A stretch of DNA of 64,000 nucleotides from Ruminococcaceae bacterium UBA1375 (GCA_002305795.1 DBRF01000017.1:37587-101586), one strand, 5' to 3'. Shown: positions 52,225 through 60,552, counted from the first letter of the stretch. Translations and numbers: made by a program. Notes: a model not told the origin generated them from the letters alone.

Positions 52225-53487
52225 TCAGCGGTAAATCCGCACATAGGCGGGCTCGGCACCTTCCCGCTCTTCTTTTTCATAGGTACCCAAATACCCTACA
52301 ATCCGCACCACCTGACCGTCCTTGGTATACACCCGGGGTACCCGGCGGCTCATGGCGCAGGTCAGCTCATAGTTGATGGTGCCGCAAAGGGAGGCCAGCT
52401 CATCCACCGGCAGAATCGCATCTCCATCCCGGCCGAACAGGGTGACGGTGTCCCCTTCCTGCACACTGGGCACTTTGGAGGCGTCCACCATCAGCTGGTC
52501 CATGCACACCCGGCCCACAATGGGGCAGCGCACCCCCCGAATCAGCACATCCGCCCGGTTGGACAGGCTTCTGGGATAACCGTCGGCGTATCCAATGGCG
52601 ATGGTGGCAATGCGGGTGTTCTTTTGGGTGACGTAGGTGCCCCCATAGCTGACGGCGTTCCCCGCCGGCAGAATCTTTACATTACTGACGGTGCTTTTTA
52701 AGGACATAATAGGATGAAAATGGACATCCGGGCGGACGTCGTCGCTGGGGTCCAGGCCATACATGATAATCCCCGCCCGGACCGCGTTGCAGAAGTCCAC
52801 CTGGAAATTGGTGAGCCCGGCGCTGTTTTGGCAGTGGATCATCCGCAGGGGAAATTCCCTCTGCTGCTTCAGGTACTCCACCACCTGGCGGAACCGCTCC
52901 ACCTGAGTGCGAGTGGTGGCCTGGCAGGCGGGCTGGAAGCTGTCCGCCATGGCAAAGTGGGTGAACACCCCTTCAATGTGAAGCTGATGCAGCGCCTTGA
53001 GCTGTTCCAGCTGCTCCAAACAGCTTTCGTTTTCCCGCTGGACAAAGCCGATGCGGCCCATGCCGGTGTCGACGGCCAAATGGCAGCGCACCACCCGGCG
53101 GCTGCGGGTCAGGTATTCGTTGAGTTTTAAGGCGTAATCCAACCCCAGAACCGTTTGGATTAAATTGTACTCCCAAAGCACCGGGGCGCACTCCACGGCG
53201 GTATACCCCAAAATCAAAATATCGTCCTCAATGCCCCCCAGGCGCAGGTCCATGGCCTCTTCAATGCTGGAAACGGCAAACTGGTGGATCCCCGCCTTTT
53301 GCAGCTCCTTGGCGATCATCACATCCCCGTGCCCGTAAGCATTGGCCTTCACCACGCCAATGACGGTTTTTTTCGCCAAGGACTGGATCAATGTAATATT
53401 ATCTTTCAGGCAGTCCAGATCAATTTCGCACCAGGTGCGCTTAATCCAACGGTCCCGCTGAAAGGTCAATTCTTCTACTGTACTCAT
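52225..53487 (-). CDS. alr: Alanine racemase
   Basis: 420 residues. PLP lysine in VKANAYGHG (about residue 48), DTGMGRIGF, the YGLDPSDDV phosphate-binding region and the C-terminal GRVCMDQLMVD with the catalytic domain Tyr in AVSYGGTYV. It makes D-alanine for peptidoglycan. About 40 residues longer than the usual 380, mainly from an N-terminal extension and a basic tail. GGAGGGG precedes the ATG. Confidence 0.95.
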   Translation of the reverse strand: MSTVEELTFQRDRWIKRTWCEIDLDCLKDNITLIQSLAKKTVIGVVKANAYGHGDVMIAKELQKAGIHQFAVSSIEEAMDLRLGGIEDDILILGYTAVECAPVLWEYNLIQTVLGLDYALKLNEYLTRSRRVVRCHLAVDTGMGRIGFVQRENESCLEQLEQLKALHQLHIEGVFTHFAMADSFQPACQATTRTQVERFRQVVEYLKQQREFPLRMIHCQNSAGLTNFQVDFCNAVRAGIIMYGLDPSDDVRPDVHFHPIMSLKSTVSNVKILPAGNAVSYGGTYVTQKNTRIATIAIGYADGYPRSLSNRADVLIRGVRCPIVGRVCMDQLMVDASKVPSVQEGDTVTLFGRDGDAILPVDELASLCGTINYELTCAMSRRVPRVYTKDGQVVRIVGYLGTYEKEEREGAEPAYVRIYR

Positions 53488-53528
53488 AGGTCCCCTCCAA
53501 ATTCTCCAAAGACAGAAAGGAAATCATT

Positions 53529-54035
53529 ATGCTGGATACTGTAGTCAGCTTTACCGGACATCGGATGCAGAGCCTGCCCTTTGGAGAGCATTCTCCGGAG
53601 ATGGACGGCATTAAGTTCCGCCTTTATCAGGAAAGCCGCGCTTTGATGGAACAGGGATGTACGGAATTTCTCTGCGGCATGGCTCAAGGCATCGACCTGA
53701 TTGCCGCCGAGCAGGTCATCCGCTTAAAGCGTTCCCTGTTCCCTGCGGTGCAGCTCATTGCAGTGCAGCCCTACCCCGACTTCACCCGACAGTGGTCCTT
53801 TACCCGGAAGCGGCGGTACGAAGGGGTGCTGCTTTGGTGCAGCCAATGTAAGAACATCGCCCCTTCCTACGATCCTGGCGCCAACCACCGGCGGGATCTG
53901 TATCTGGCCAGCCACTGCGGGCGGCTCATCGCCGTCTTCAACGGGGACTACGCCACCGGCACAGGCTATGTGATTCTCCACGCCAAGCGGTTGGGGGCGG
54001 AAGTGACCATCATTCCCGTGCCCAAAGCCCGCTGA
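53529..54035 (+). CDS. SLOG family protein (DUF1273, YpsA-like)
   Basis: 168 residues with a Rossmann-like SLOG fold: SFTGHRMQSL at the N-terminus, LCGMAQGIDLIAAE (nucleotide-type glycine loop) and AVFNGDYATGTGYVILHAK. YpsA-type proteins bind nucleotide-like ligands; no enzyme function is proven. Its last four codons (KAR and stop) fall inside a 57-bp sequence that is repeated exactly 914 bp downstream, suggesting that a mobile element integrated at its 3' end while keeping the gene intact. Confidence 0.85.
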   Translation: MLDTVVSFTGHRMQSLPFGEHSPEMDGIKFRLYQESRALMEQGCTEFLCGMAQGIDLIAAEQVIRLKRSLFPAVQLIAVQPYPDFTRQWSFTRKRRYEGVLLWCSQCKNIAPSYDPGANHRRDLYLASHCGRLIAVFNGDYATGTGYVILHAKRLGAEVTIIPVPKAR

Positions 54036-54083
54036 CCCACTGCCTACTATACTCCTTTTGGCGGAAATTTACAACCGATTTTT
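54027..54083. repeat. 57-bp direct repeat, left copy (candidate att site)
   Basis: Starts GCCCGCTGACCCACTG and ends CAACCGATTTTT. Identical over 57 bases to 54941-54997. Spans the SLOG stop codon and about 48 bases beyond. Confidence 0.85.
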
Positions 54084-54370
54084 ATCTGCGTTCCTGAGAG
54101 GGACGACGGTAAACAAAATGAAATGACAAAATTTTTTGGTGCGGAGTGCCGGTGCTTTTTGAATGCCGGAAATTCGCACCAGATTTTTATTTCCCGCAGG
54201 TCTCTGCCACCAAATGAAGCCGGCACGCTGTGAACTGAAAAGCCCCCTTGGAATGGCAAGTGAGTTCCTCCCGGCATCCGGGCATAAAAAGAGCAGAGAA
54301 TCTATTGCAAGATTTCCTGCCGGGTGGTGCCGTCGATGGGCGGCCGTTATTCAGCTGCTAAGCAAGATTG
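54036..54370. other. Intergenic DNA inside the repeat-bounded segment
   Basis: 335 bases. After the 57-bp repeat comes a degenerate partial echo of it near 54163-54192 (GGAAATT..CACCAGATTTTTAT). A short minus-strand frame here repeats the peptide pattern IKI.C.FP twice because of this echo. I see no convincing gene. Confidence 0.45.
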
Positions 54371-54940
54371 TTACTTTTTGTTGACTAGCTGTATAGGCGC
54401 GATTAAAACAGTTGATATTGCAACTCCACAATATAAAAAGAACACAATTATTATTACGTCTAAAACAGCTTTCATAAAAATAAATATTATAAAAATAGCA
54501 ACGCCGATAACAGCAAACAATGCGCACAAATTTCCCGCAACATTATTTGCGTATTCCCACTTTTCTTTGCTTTCCATTATTTTTTTATTGTGATAGCCCA
54601 CTCTAAAATCAGGAAATTGAGAACGCTTTTTCTTTAATACAAATGCTAAAATTCCTAAAATAAGTGCAAAAACGATATATAGAAGCAGTACTAAAAATTC
54701 TCCCATCATTACCTTCTCCTTTCACGATTTCAGCATATCGTTGATTCTACGATACTCCATTCACTTAGAAAAGGGCAATTACTTTCAATAAACTTACTGG
54801 ACAGAAACAACCTGCAATGCAGTCCCACTCCATGACATGGCTGCGTTGGTGAAAAACAAGTTTCAGCGAACTCTTCCCATAAGCGGAATCAAATTCATAA
54901 ACCGGCTGTGATGGGTTTCCATCATTTTCCTATCCTCGGC
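54084..54940. mobile_element. Small repeat-bounded insert (element remnant)
   Basis: 857 bp between the two 57-bp direct repeats. Much more AT-rich than the housekeeping DNA on the left, with one small membrane-protein gene. Best read as a leftover of, or minimal cargo from, an integration at the SLOG 3' end. No recombinase lies inside, so mobilisation would depend on the integrases to the right. Confidence 0.5.
54371..54709 (-). CDS. SdpI-like small membrane protein
   Basis: 112 residues, AT-rich codons. Three hydrophobic helices (about 4-26, 60-80, 85-105). Between the first two lies FRVGYHNKKIMESKEKWEYAN, matching the GYR...S...W..AN signature of SdpI/DUF3784 proteins, a family that includes the immunity protein against the SdpC toxin. 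AAAGGAG precedes the ATG. Sits alone between direct repeats, so immunity cargo is a reasonable inference but no toxin gene is seen. Confidence 0.6.
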   Translation of the reverse strand: MMGEFLVLLLYIVFALILGILAFVLKKKRSQFPDFRVGYHNKKIMESKEKWEYANNVAGNLCALFAVIGVAIFIIFIFMKAVLDVIIIVFFLYCGVAISTVLIAPIQLVNKK

Positions 54941-54997
54941 GCCCGCTGACCCACTGCCTACTATACTCCTTTTGGCGGAAATTTACAACCGATTTTT
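54941..54997. repeat. 57-bp direct repeat, right copy (candidate att site)
   Basis: Exact copy of 54027-54083, 260 bases from the stop of the first integrase gene, where attachment sites of Tn916-type elements usually lie. Confidence 0.85.
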
Positions 54998-55012
54998 TCC
55001 ATAGAGAATACG

Positions 55013-55048
55013 AAAAAGACCAGCCCGCACTTGGACTGGTCTTTTTTT
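55013..55048. terminator. Bidirectional terminator at the element edge
   Basis: AAAAAGACCAG, twelve-base loop, CTGGTCTTTTTTT, 16 bases past the right 57-bp repeat. Confidence 0.85.
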
Positions 55049-55257
55049 CGGTTTGGTCGCTCCGAGAAAGAGGGAAAGCAGTTTCCCGCCATCCAAAACT
55101 TATCTCTTGGAGAACTGGGGAGCCCGACGGGCAGCCTTCAGACCGTATTGAAAATATCTATGTGCCAATTTTCCTTGATTTTTCAAGGCTTTTCGGGATT
55201 TTAGATAACGGTTGCCCCACTTATTAACACAAAAATGGGGGAATTATCAGGCCATTC

Positions 55258-56457
55258 TCAGTGATTGAACGCTGCATTTATCACACCCAAAAGTTCTTCA
55301 GGCTTATTATACTTCACTTTCGCATAAATGTCCATAGTCGTCTTGCTGTTCTCATGCCCGGCCAGATATTGAACTGTTTTAGGATCAACACCTGCGTAAA
55401 GAAGATTGGTAATGTATGTGTGTCGCAACTGATGAGGCGTCACTTCAAAATCCAGACTGTAAACAATCTTGGGATTGTTTTTCTGATGTCCTCCCAAAGT
55501 TGGTGTGACCGTGTACTTGATGCTTTCTCCATTTACATATTTGTAGTATGTTCTTTCTTTTGTGGAACGGACAACCACATACTGCCAAACCCTATGGAAT
55601 TGCGAATACGACAGAGGCTGTCCCTTGCTATCAGCAATCACATAATCGGATATAGAGGTGGCCTTAGCTTCCCGCAGGCACTCAACCAGGCATTTCGGGA
55701 TCGGAATGTCTCGTTTTGCCGCCTCAGTCTTTAGTACCGAGGAGATTACCGGCCTGTTATGCTCAGTACGCCATGCTCTGCGCACAGAAATGTATGGAGT
55801 AGGCGCATCAAGATAAACACAATTCCATTGCAGCGCCAATATCTCCTCTCTGCGCAATCCGGAATACAAACCTATCATGATAAATACATACGGCGGAAGC
55901 CCTTTGGTGGTTTCCAAAAGCCTCTTTGTTTGCTCATCTGTCAGTGCTTCTTTCTTTTTTGTTGGTTTCCCGCCTTTAGCTGAAATACCCGCAGAAGGAT
56001 TATAGTCAAGCAGTTGGCTGCGCTCTGCAGAGTAGAAAATACACTTAAAAAGCATATTTACCGTATTATACATACCTTCCGATTTTTTCGATACCGGCAC
56101 AAGCGCCACTCGAATATCATCTGCGGTCACATCGGACATATACATATGGCCCAGAGGCTTGACTATGTAATTGTTAATCTTGGAGGTATAGCCCCTCAAT
56201 GTAGCTGTCGAAACCTTTGCTGACTGCATCAACAGCCATTTCTCACAATATTCTGCGACAGTCGGATTGTCTCTGCGGAAAATGGCTTCTTCTATCCGCC
56301 GCCGCGCCTCTAATTCCTTTTGATATAGTTCCTCACAAGTCTCAGCGTACAAATCGACCCTTTTGCCGTCAGCATCCATAATCCGAGTCCTATAATACTG
56401 ATGATCTTTACGCATAACTGTTCCGTATTTAGGAACGCGCTCTTTCTTTTTCGCCAT
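55258..56457 (-). CDS. int: Tyrosine recombinase/integrase (Tn916 Int-like), copy 1
   Basis: 399 residues. An N-terminal arm-binding domain (about 10-60: PKYGTVMRKDHQYYRTRIMD), core-binding domain (about 65-160) and catalytic domain. Catalytic residues: Arg in GLRREEIL, His-x-x-Arg in PHQLRHTY, His in AGHENS and nucleophile Tyr in TTMDIYAKV. All are present, so it should be active. It lies nearest the 57-bp repeat. About 60 percent similar to the next integrase by eye. Confidence 0.93.
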   Translation of the reverse strand: MAKKKERVPKYGTVMRKDHQYYRTRIMDADGKRVDLYAETCEELYQKELEARRRIEEAIFRRDNPTVAEYCEKWLLMQSAKVSTATLRGYTSKINNYIVKPLGHMYMSDVTADDIRVALVPVSKKSEGMYNTVNMLFKCIFYSAERSQLLDYNPSAGISAKGGKPTKKKEALTDEQTKRLLETTKGLPPYVFIMIGLYSGLRREEILALQWNCVYLDAPTPYISVRRAWRTEHNRPVISSVLKTEAAKRDIPIPKCLVECLREAKATSISDYVIADSKGQPLSYSQFHRVWQYVVVRSTKERTYYKYVNGESIKYTVTPTLGGHQKNNPKIVYSLDFEVTPHQLRHTYITNLLYAGVDPKTVQYLAGHENSKTTMDIYAKVKYNKPEELLGVINAAFNH

Positions 56458-56528
56458 AATAACTCATCCTTTCTCATAATATGTTATATTTGCATCGCCG
56501 CTTTCTTTTTACCAAAAAGCTATGAATC

Positions 56529-56542
56529 CATCAAAGGTGCGA
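56529..56542. repeat. 14-bp motif upstream of integrase 1
   Basis: CATCAAAGGTGCGA, 72 bases upstream of the integrase 1 start. The same 14 bases recur upstream of integrase 2. Candidate arm-type Int site or shared regulator site. Confidence 0.5.
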
Positions 56543-56544
56543 AA

Positions 56545-56588
56545 TATGTAAAAGCAAAGAGCGAGGAACCCTATGCCTCGCTCTTTGC
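56545..56588 (-). terminator. Terminator of integrase 2
   Basis: GCAAAGAGCGAGG and CCTCGCTCTTTGC (13 bp) around a nine-base loop. On the minus strand it is followed by TTTTAC. It separates the two integrase genes. Confidence 0.78.
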
Positions 56589-56608
56589 CTCACTTTCTAT
56601 TTTTCTCA

Positions 56609-57829
56609 TTATATAATTGCTGTATCCCATTGGGCAAATGCGCCACCCATAGTTCTGACAACTTCGTCCGGTCTGTTGTACTTCACTTTTGCGTAAATGT
56701 CCATGGTAATCTTGCTGCTCTCATGCCCAGCCAGGTACTGAACCGTCTTAGGGTCTACCGAAGCATGGATCAGATTTGTGATATAGGTGTGACGCAGTTG
56801 GTGCGGCGTTACCTCAAAATCCAGGCTGTAAACCACTTTTCCGTTATGCGCCGCTTTCTCTCCGAGTACAGGTTTCACGGTATGCTTTACACGCACACCA
56901 TCTTCATATCTGTAATACACCCTTTCCTTGGTTGTCCGGGTGACAATGTACTGCCAAAGCCTCTTAAACTGCGTGTAGGACAGGGGATCGCCGTCCCGGT
57001 TTGCAACCACATATTCCGAAGTAGAATTTGCTTTTGCTTCCCGCAAACAATCTGCCAGACAAACCGGGAGGGGAACATTTCTCTCTGCGGCCTTTGTCTT
57101 TAGCTCCGTAAGAATAACAGGTCTGTTATGCTCCGTATGCCATGCTCTCCGCACCGTCAGATAGGGCGCATCCGTGTCCAGATATACAGAATCCCATTGG
57201 AGGGCAAGGATCTCTTCCCGCCTCAATCCTGCATACAGGCCAATCATAACAAAAACATACGGCGGCAACCCTTTGATGGCCTCAAGGAGTCTGTCCACCT
57301 GTTCATCGGTCAACGCCGTTTTATCCGTTTGAGGAACGCCGCCGCCCTTTGCTTTAAGGTAGATTGTGGGATTCTCGTCAATGATCCTGCTCTCTTTTGC
57401 AGCTCGGAAAATTGATTTATACAACACAATGACTGACTTATATACCGATGCAGATTTTTTTGAAACCGGAACAAGCGCTACCTGAATATCATCTAAGGTC
57501 ACATCTGCCATACACCTATCTCCCAATTCGCTAATGATATGGCGTCGAACCTTAGATGTATAATCTGTCAGAGTTGTAGCGCGCACATGAACAGACTGCA
57601 TCACCAACCACTTTTCGCAATACTCTGCAACGGTAGGGGATTTCCTGCGGAATGTGGCATTGTCGATCTTCTCCAATGCCTCCAGCTCCTTATCATAAAG
57701 CTCCTCGCGTGTTTTCCCGTAGAGCGACACACGATTATTCTCTGCATCCATAATTGTGGTTCTGAAATAGGTGTGTCCACCTATTTCAACGGTTCCGTAT
57801 CTTGGGATATGCTTTCTTTTTGTTGCCAA
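56609..57829 (-). CDS. int: Tyrosine recombinase/integrase (Tn916 Int-like), copy 2
   Basis: 406 residues from a TTG six bases after GGAGGTG, giving MATKRKHIPRYGTV, which aligns with the start of copy 1. Same domain order; catalytic residues Arg (GLRREEIL), PHQLRHTY, AGHESS and the Tyr in ITMDIYAKV are intact. Two complete, diverged integrases in tandem are unusual for one element. They may recognise different sites or mark two stacked elements. Confidence 0.93.
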   Translation of the reverse strand: MATKRKHIPRYGTVEIGGHTYFRTTIMDAENNRVSLYGKTREELYDKELEALEKIDNATFRRKSPTVAEYCEKWLVMQSVHVRATTLTDYTSKVRRHIISELGDRCMADVTLDDIQVALVPVSKKSASVYKSVIVLYKSIFRAAKESRIIDENPTIYLKAKGGGVPQTDKTALTDEQVDRLLEAIKGLPPYVFVMIGLYAGLRREEILALQWDSVYLDTDAPYLTVRRAWHTEHNRPVILTELKTKAAERNVPLPVCLADCLREAKANSTSEYVVANRDGDPLSYTQFKRLWQYIVTRTTKERVYYRYEDGVRVKHTVKPVLGEKAAHNGKVVYSLDFEVTPHQLRHTYITNLIHASVDPKTVQYLAGHESSKITMDIYAKVKYNRPDEVVRTMGGAFAQWDTAII

Positions 57830-57892
57830 TATCGTCACCTCCAAAAATATTCACAGCACTGTTATCCTTGTTTTATCAGAACGAACTCATTT

Positions 57893-57906
57893 CATCAAAG
57901 GTGCGA
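57893..57906. repeat. 14-bp motif upstream of integrase 2
   Basis: CATCAAAGGTGCGA, identical to 56529-56542, here 64 bases upstream of the integrase 2 start and just before the excisionase gene end. Confidence 0.5.
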
Positions 57907-57914
57907 TTGCACCA

Positions 57915-58142
57915 TCATTTGCTGTTTCGCACATTGCGATAGGTCGTTTTTTTCTCTATCGGCTTTGCCCTGTGCGTACTTTTAGCGATGTATTCCTGAA
58001 GGCCGGCATCGGTAAAATAGACGCAGCCGTTCGGCACATATTGAATATAGGAAATCAAACCGCTGTTTCTGGCTTCATCCAGCGTGGCGATACTGATCCC
58101 CAATAGTTTTGCCGCCTCCTTACGAGTAATCAGTTTTTCCAT
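57915..58142 (-). CDS. xis: Excisionase-like helix-turn-helix protein
   Basis: About 75 residues. A MerR/Xis-like DNA-binding domain: LITRKEAAKLLGISIATLDEAR, a short loop and a wing ending VYFTDAGLQEYIAK, then a basic tail. Position directly upstream of integrase 2 on the same strand matches xis of Tn916-type elements. The ATG at 58142 is used; in-frame TTG and GTG codons just upstream are also possible. Confidence 0.75.
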   Translation of the reverse strand: MEKLITRKEAAKLLGISIATLDEARNSGLISYIQYVPNGCVYFTDAGLQEYIAKSTHRAKPIEKKTTYRNVRNSK

Positions 58143-58205
58143 ATTCAATTTCACTTCCTTCCTATTAATAAAGCGTGGATAAATCTTTTGAGAACAATCA
58201 GTCTT

Positions 58206-58724
58206 TCATTTCTTTCCAACAAGGTAATCAAACCCTCTGCGCTGATTGCAGTAGGTACAGGTTTCTTTCACCGTTTTGTATGGATCAATCCTTTTCAAAT
58301 AATAAGCACCCGTGCTGAAGAAATCCTCAACACAGGTGTGACAAAGGCAGAGCGTCATCGCTTTAGGCTTCGGATCAATCAGCCCCACGCTGACTGCCAG
58401 CGCATGGTTCAGCTCCTTGATTTGCTTCGGAGACAGCCTTCCGATTCTTTTTTCCAATCGGCGCTTGTCAATGGTGCGAATCTGTTCAAGCAAAACCAAC
58501 GAAGGAGCTTTCAGGCCGTGTTCAGCTCCGATTTCATAATGGGTGGGCAGTTTCCGCTTGCCTGCTGTTTTGGTTGTTATAGCCGCAACAATGACCGTAG
58601 GACTATGTTTGTTGCCGACGTCGTTCTGTATGATAACAACCGGACGGCGACCCTCCTGTTCGGAGCCAACGCCACGACCAAGATCGGCGTAATACATCTC
58701 GCCGCGCTGATATGTTCTTTTCAT
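58206..58724 (-). CDS. PemK/MazF-type protein with cysteine-rich C-terminal extension
   Basis: 172 residues. Residues 1-115 form a PemK/MazF fold: RGEMYYADLG, RPVVIIQND and a VVAAITTK strand, then a lysine-rich loop and LEQIRTIDKRRL. MazF-like toxins cut mRNA. The last 55 residues are an addition with CLCHTC and CTYC, a likely zinc-binding pair not found in plain MazF. No antitoxin gene is recognisable next to it. In integrative elements such proteins may serve maintenance. GGAGG precedes the ATG. Confidence 0.75.
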   Translation of the reverse strand: MKRTYQRGEMYYADLGRGVGSEQEGRRPVVIIQNDVGNKHSPTVIVAAITTKTAGKRKLPTHYEIGAEHGLKAPSLVLLEQIRTIDKRRLEKRIGRLSPKQIKELNHALAVSVGLIDPKPKAMTLCLCHTCVEDFFSTGAYYLKRIDPYKTVKETCTYCNQRRGFDYLVGKK

Positions 58725-59206
58725 TTATTTGTGACCTCCCTGATTTTTTCAGGCGATATGTACCACCTATGTAGAGAGATTCCATTTGTCCCCGACACCC
58801 CGAATCTCTGTGGGCATTCATCGAACGGCTGACAGCGTATCAGCTCCACGGGCCTTTCACCCCCGGCAGGATCTCTGCTTTTCGGCTGCCCCCATTGCCT
58901 GCGACGGCTTCACGCTGAAAACGCTTATCACGCTCGGACTGTGGCTGGACAGGAGTATCATTATCCCTATTGCCTGTCATCGCCATACCGGGAGCTGCCC
59001 GGTACTTATAGCAGACTGTTCTCGCTCCGTATCAGACAGGACAGCCCTCGAACCGAACAATCAATCAGGTGGCGTTCCCGCTGTCGTTTGCCTGGTACAT
59101 CATGGCGCAATCGCTAACGTGGCTTATGCTCATCACAAAAGCAATAGGAAAGTATCCGATGAATGGGTATTCGGTTGTCAAGGAACATCGGATCATTCAA
59201 AAGAAG
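58725..59206. other. 480-base gap with no supported gene
   Basis: Between the PemK-like gene and the sigma gene. Open frames on the plus strand lack ribosome sites and have unnatural composition. GC-richer than its surroundings with small inverted repeats. It could hold a regulatory RNA, a decayed gene or a missing antitoxin remnant; I cannot tell. Confidence 0.4.
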
Positions 59207-59241
59207 GACCCCTCACTCTATTTGCCGTTGAGTGAGGGGTC
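59207..59241 (-). terminator. Terminator-like hairpin after the sigma gene
   Basis: Perfect 12-bp stem GACCCCTCACTC/GAGTGAGGGGTC, loop of eleven. Minus-strand tail CTTCTTTTG is a weak U-tract. Located 17 bases after the sigma-factor stop. Confidence 0.65.
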
Positions 59242-59257
59242 TGATAACCGCTAAAAC

Positions 59258-59710
59258 TTAGTTTTCAAGAAAAAGTTTCAGCTTTTTGAGTATTTTATTT
59301 TTCTGCTTATGGACAGCCGGCTGGGAGATGCCAAAGAAGTGAGCAACTTCACGCTCTGTCTTTTCCTCAAAGAAAAGAGCTTCTATCAGCTTTCTTTCCT
59401 TTTCAGTGAGTGTACCAAGTGCTTTATACAGTCGCTCAATGGAAATTCTGCGTAACACCATGTCCTCAACACTTTCGCGTCGGTCTGCGAACTGCTCTGC
59501 ATTATCATCCATGAGCCTATCTAGAGAATCCTCCCGGCTGGGAATAACCTGCCTGATCTGTCCGTCCTCATCCATAAGTAGCCTTTCTGCTTTTAGGTCA
59601 CTTTCAAAGTAGCGCATTTTCCGATCACCTTTCATGTAGGCATCGTAAATTTCCTCCGTTACCTCGACAAATTGACCGCTGACCCATAATCTTTTTTTGT
59701 CAGCATCCAC
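59258..59710 (-). CDS. Sigma-70-like factor of integrative elements (Tn916 Orf7-like)
   Basis: 150 residues from a GTG seven bases after GGAGGT. The C-terminal part (about 95-148) is a region-4 helix-turn-helix: LGTLTEKERKLIEALFFEEK then TEREVAHFFGISQPAVHKQ. The N-terminal part is acidic and lacks a clear region 2. Proteins of this form sit between xis and the repressor in Tn916-like elements and take part in their regulation. Confidence 0.8.
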   Translation of the reverse strand: MDADKKRLWVSGQFVEVTEEIYDAYMKGDRKMRYFESDLKAERLLMDEDGQIRQVIPSREDSLDRLMDDNAEQFADRRESVEDMVLRRISIERLYKALGTLTEKERKLIEALFFEEKTEREVAHFFGISQPAVHKQKNKILKKLKLFLEN

Positions 59711-59796
59711 GTTATGTACCTCCAATCAATCTGAATTTTTTGAAATCCAGATTGGCAGGGAGGGCCACGACAATGCGGAATATATCCGTTGACACA

Positions 59797-59847
59797 CCAA
59801 AAAATGCGTCCATTACACACTACATGACAGTGTGTAATGGACGCATT
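59797..59847 (-). terminator. 19-bp perfect palindrome with U-tract on the minus strand
   Basis: AATGCGTCCATTACACACT, loop ACATGAC, and the exact complement. On the minus strand it runs into TTTTTTGG, so it can stop transcription entering the sigma-like gene. Confidence 0.7.
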
Positions 59848-60163
59848 GCAAATACCTATTTCATTTTTATACTGAAATGTCAGTTCAGTATATGGGCCTA
59901 CTTGTCCAGATGGCGGATGCAGACTTTTTTTAAACGTATACCATCAGGACACTTTGGACTTACCAGATAGGCTCATAATCGCTGCATGAAATCAGCAGCG
60001 AAGCGCAGGAAAAACTCCAGCGCATAAAAATACCCCCAATCCAAACTCGGAATTAAGGGGCATGAAGAGTCAGCCCCTCCAAAACCTCGTTTTTTTTATT
60101 GAAAGGGCTATATGCTTAGTTCATATTTTTGAGGCCCACCAGGCCACCTATAATTGAATTGCT

Positions 60164-60186
60164 ATGCCATTATAAACATGGCATAA
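60164..60186. promoter_or_regulatory. Operator-like inverted repeat before the XRE gene
   Basis: TATGCCAT, seven-base spacer TATAAAC, ATGGCATA. Located 34 bases upstream of the XRE start; a probable autoregulatory site of that repressor. Confidence 0.55.
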
Positions 60187-60219
60187 ATCTGTAGAATTAT
60201 ATGTGGAGGTGAACTGAAA

Positions 60220-60552
60220 ATGCATAATAAACCTGAAACGCTTGGCAGTATCCTTAAAGCAGCGCGGGAAAAAGCGGGTATCACCATTGAAGCGCTGGCT
60301 GAAGGGGCTGGAATTACTGAACGATACTTATATCGAATTGAAAACGAAGGTAAAAAACCAAGTTTCGATGTTCTCTATAAATTGATCCATGAATTATCAA
60401 TTTCTGCGGATTCGATTTTCTACCCTGAGAAGCCGTCCAAAGATTCCGAAGTAGAAAATCTCCTCCGTATGCTTTCAGCTTGCGATGAGCGTTCTCTGGA
60501 AGTCGTCAAAGCAACTATAAAAGCCCTAATTGATACCGCACCCGAAAAGTAG
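60220..60552 (+). CDS. XRE-family repressor of the element
   Basis: 110 residues. XRE helix-turn-helix at about 8-62 (LGSILKAAREKAGITIEALAEGAG, then ITERYLYRIENEGKKPS). A short C-terminal helical part may mediate dimerisation. ATG preceded by GGAGGTGA. Its divergent orientation relative to the sigma-like gene matches the Orf9 repressor position in Tn916-like elements. Confidence 0.85.
   Translation: MHNKPETLGSILKAAREKAGITIEALAEGAGITERYLYRIENEGKKPSFDVLYKLIHELSISADSIFYPEKPSKDSEVENLLRMLSACDERSLEVVKATIKALIDTAPEK

Larger units (their letters stand above)
54710..55257. other. Intergenic junction of the mobile region
   Basis: 548 bases without a gene. It contains an inverted repeat TATCGT/ACGATA near 54735-54753 upstream of the SdpI-like gene, the right 57-bp repeat and a terminator. 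55049-55257 shows nothing else recognisable and would be the element end next to the integrase. Confidence 0.5.
59711..60219. other. Divergent control region of the element
   Basis: About 500 bases between the sigma-like and XRE genes. Contains a strong palindrome (59803-59847) and an operator-like inverted repeat (60164-60186). Short plus-strand frames overlap the palindrome and are not convincing. Confidence 0.5.

Noticed and set aside
54047..54277. 76-codon minus-strand frame with repeated IKI.C.FP
   Set aside because: The repetition comes from the 57-bp repeat and its degenerate echo, not from a protein; no ribosome site.
58786..59235. 149-codon plus-strand frame between the PemK-like and sigma genes
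   Set aside because: No ribosome site, Cys/Arg/His-rich composition and no resemblance to any family; treated as non-coding.
59740..59970. 76-codon plus-strand frame
   Set aside because: Runs through the 19-bp palindrome and has no ribosome site.
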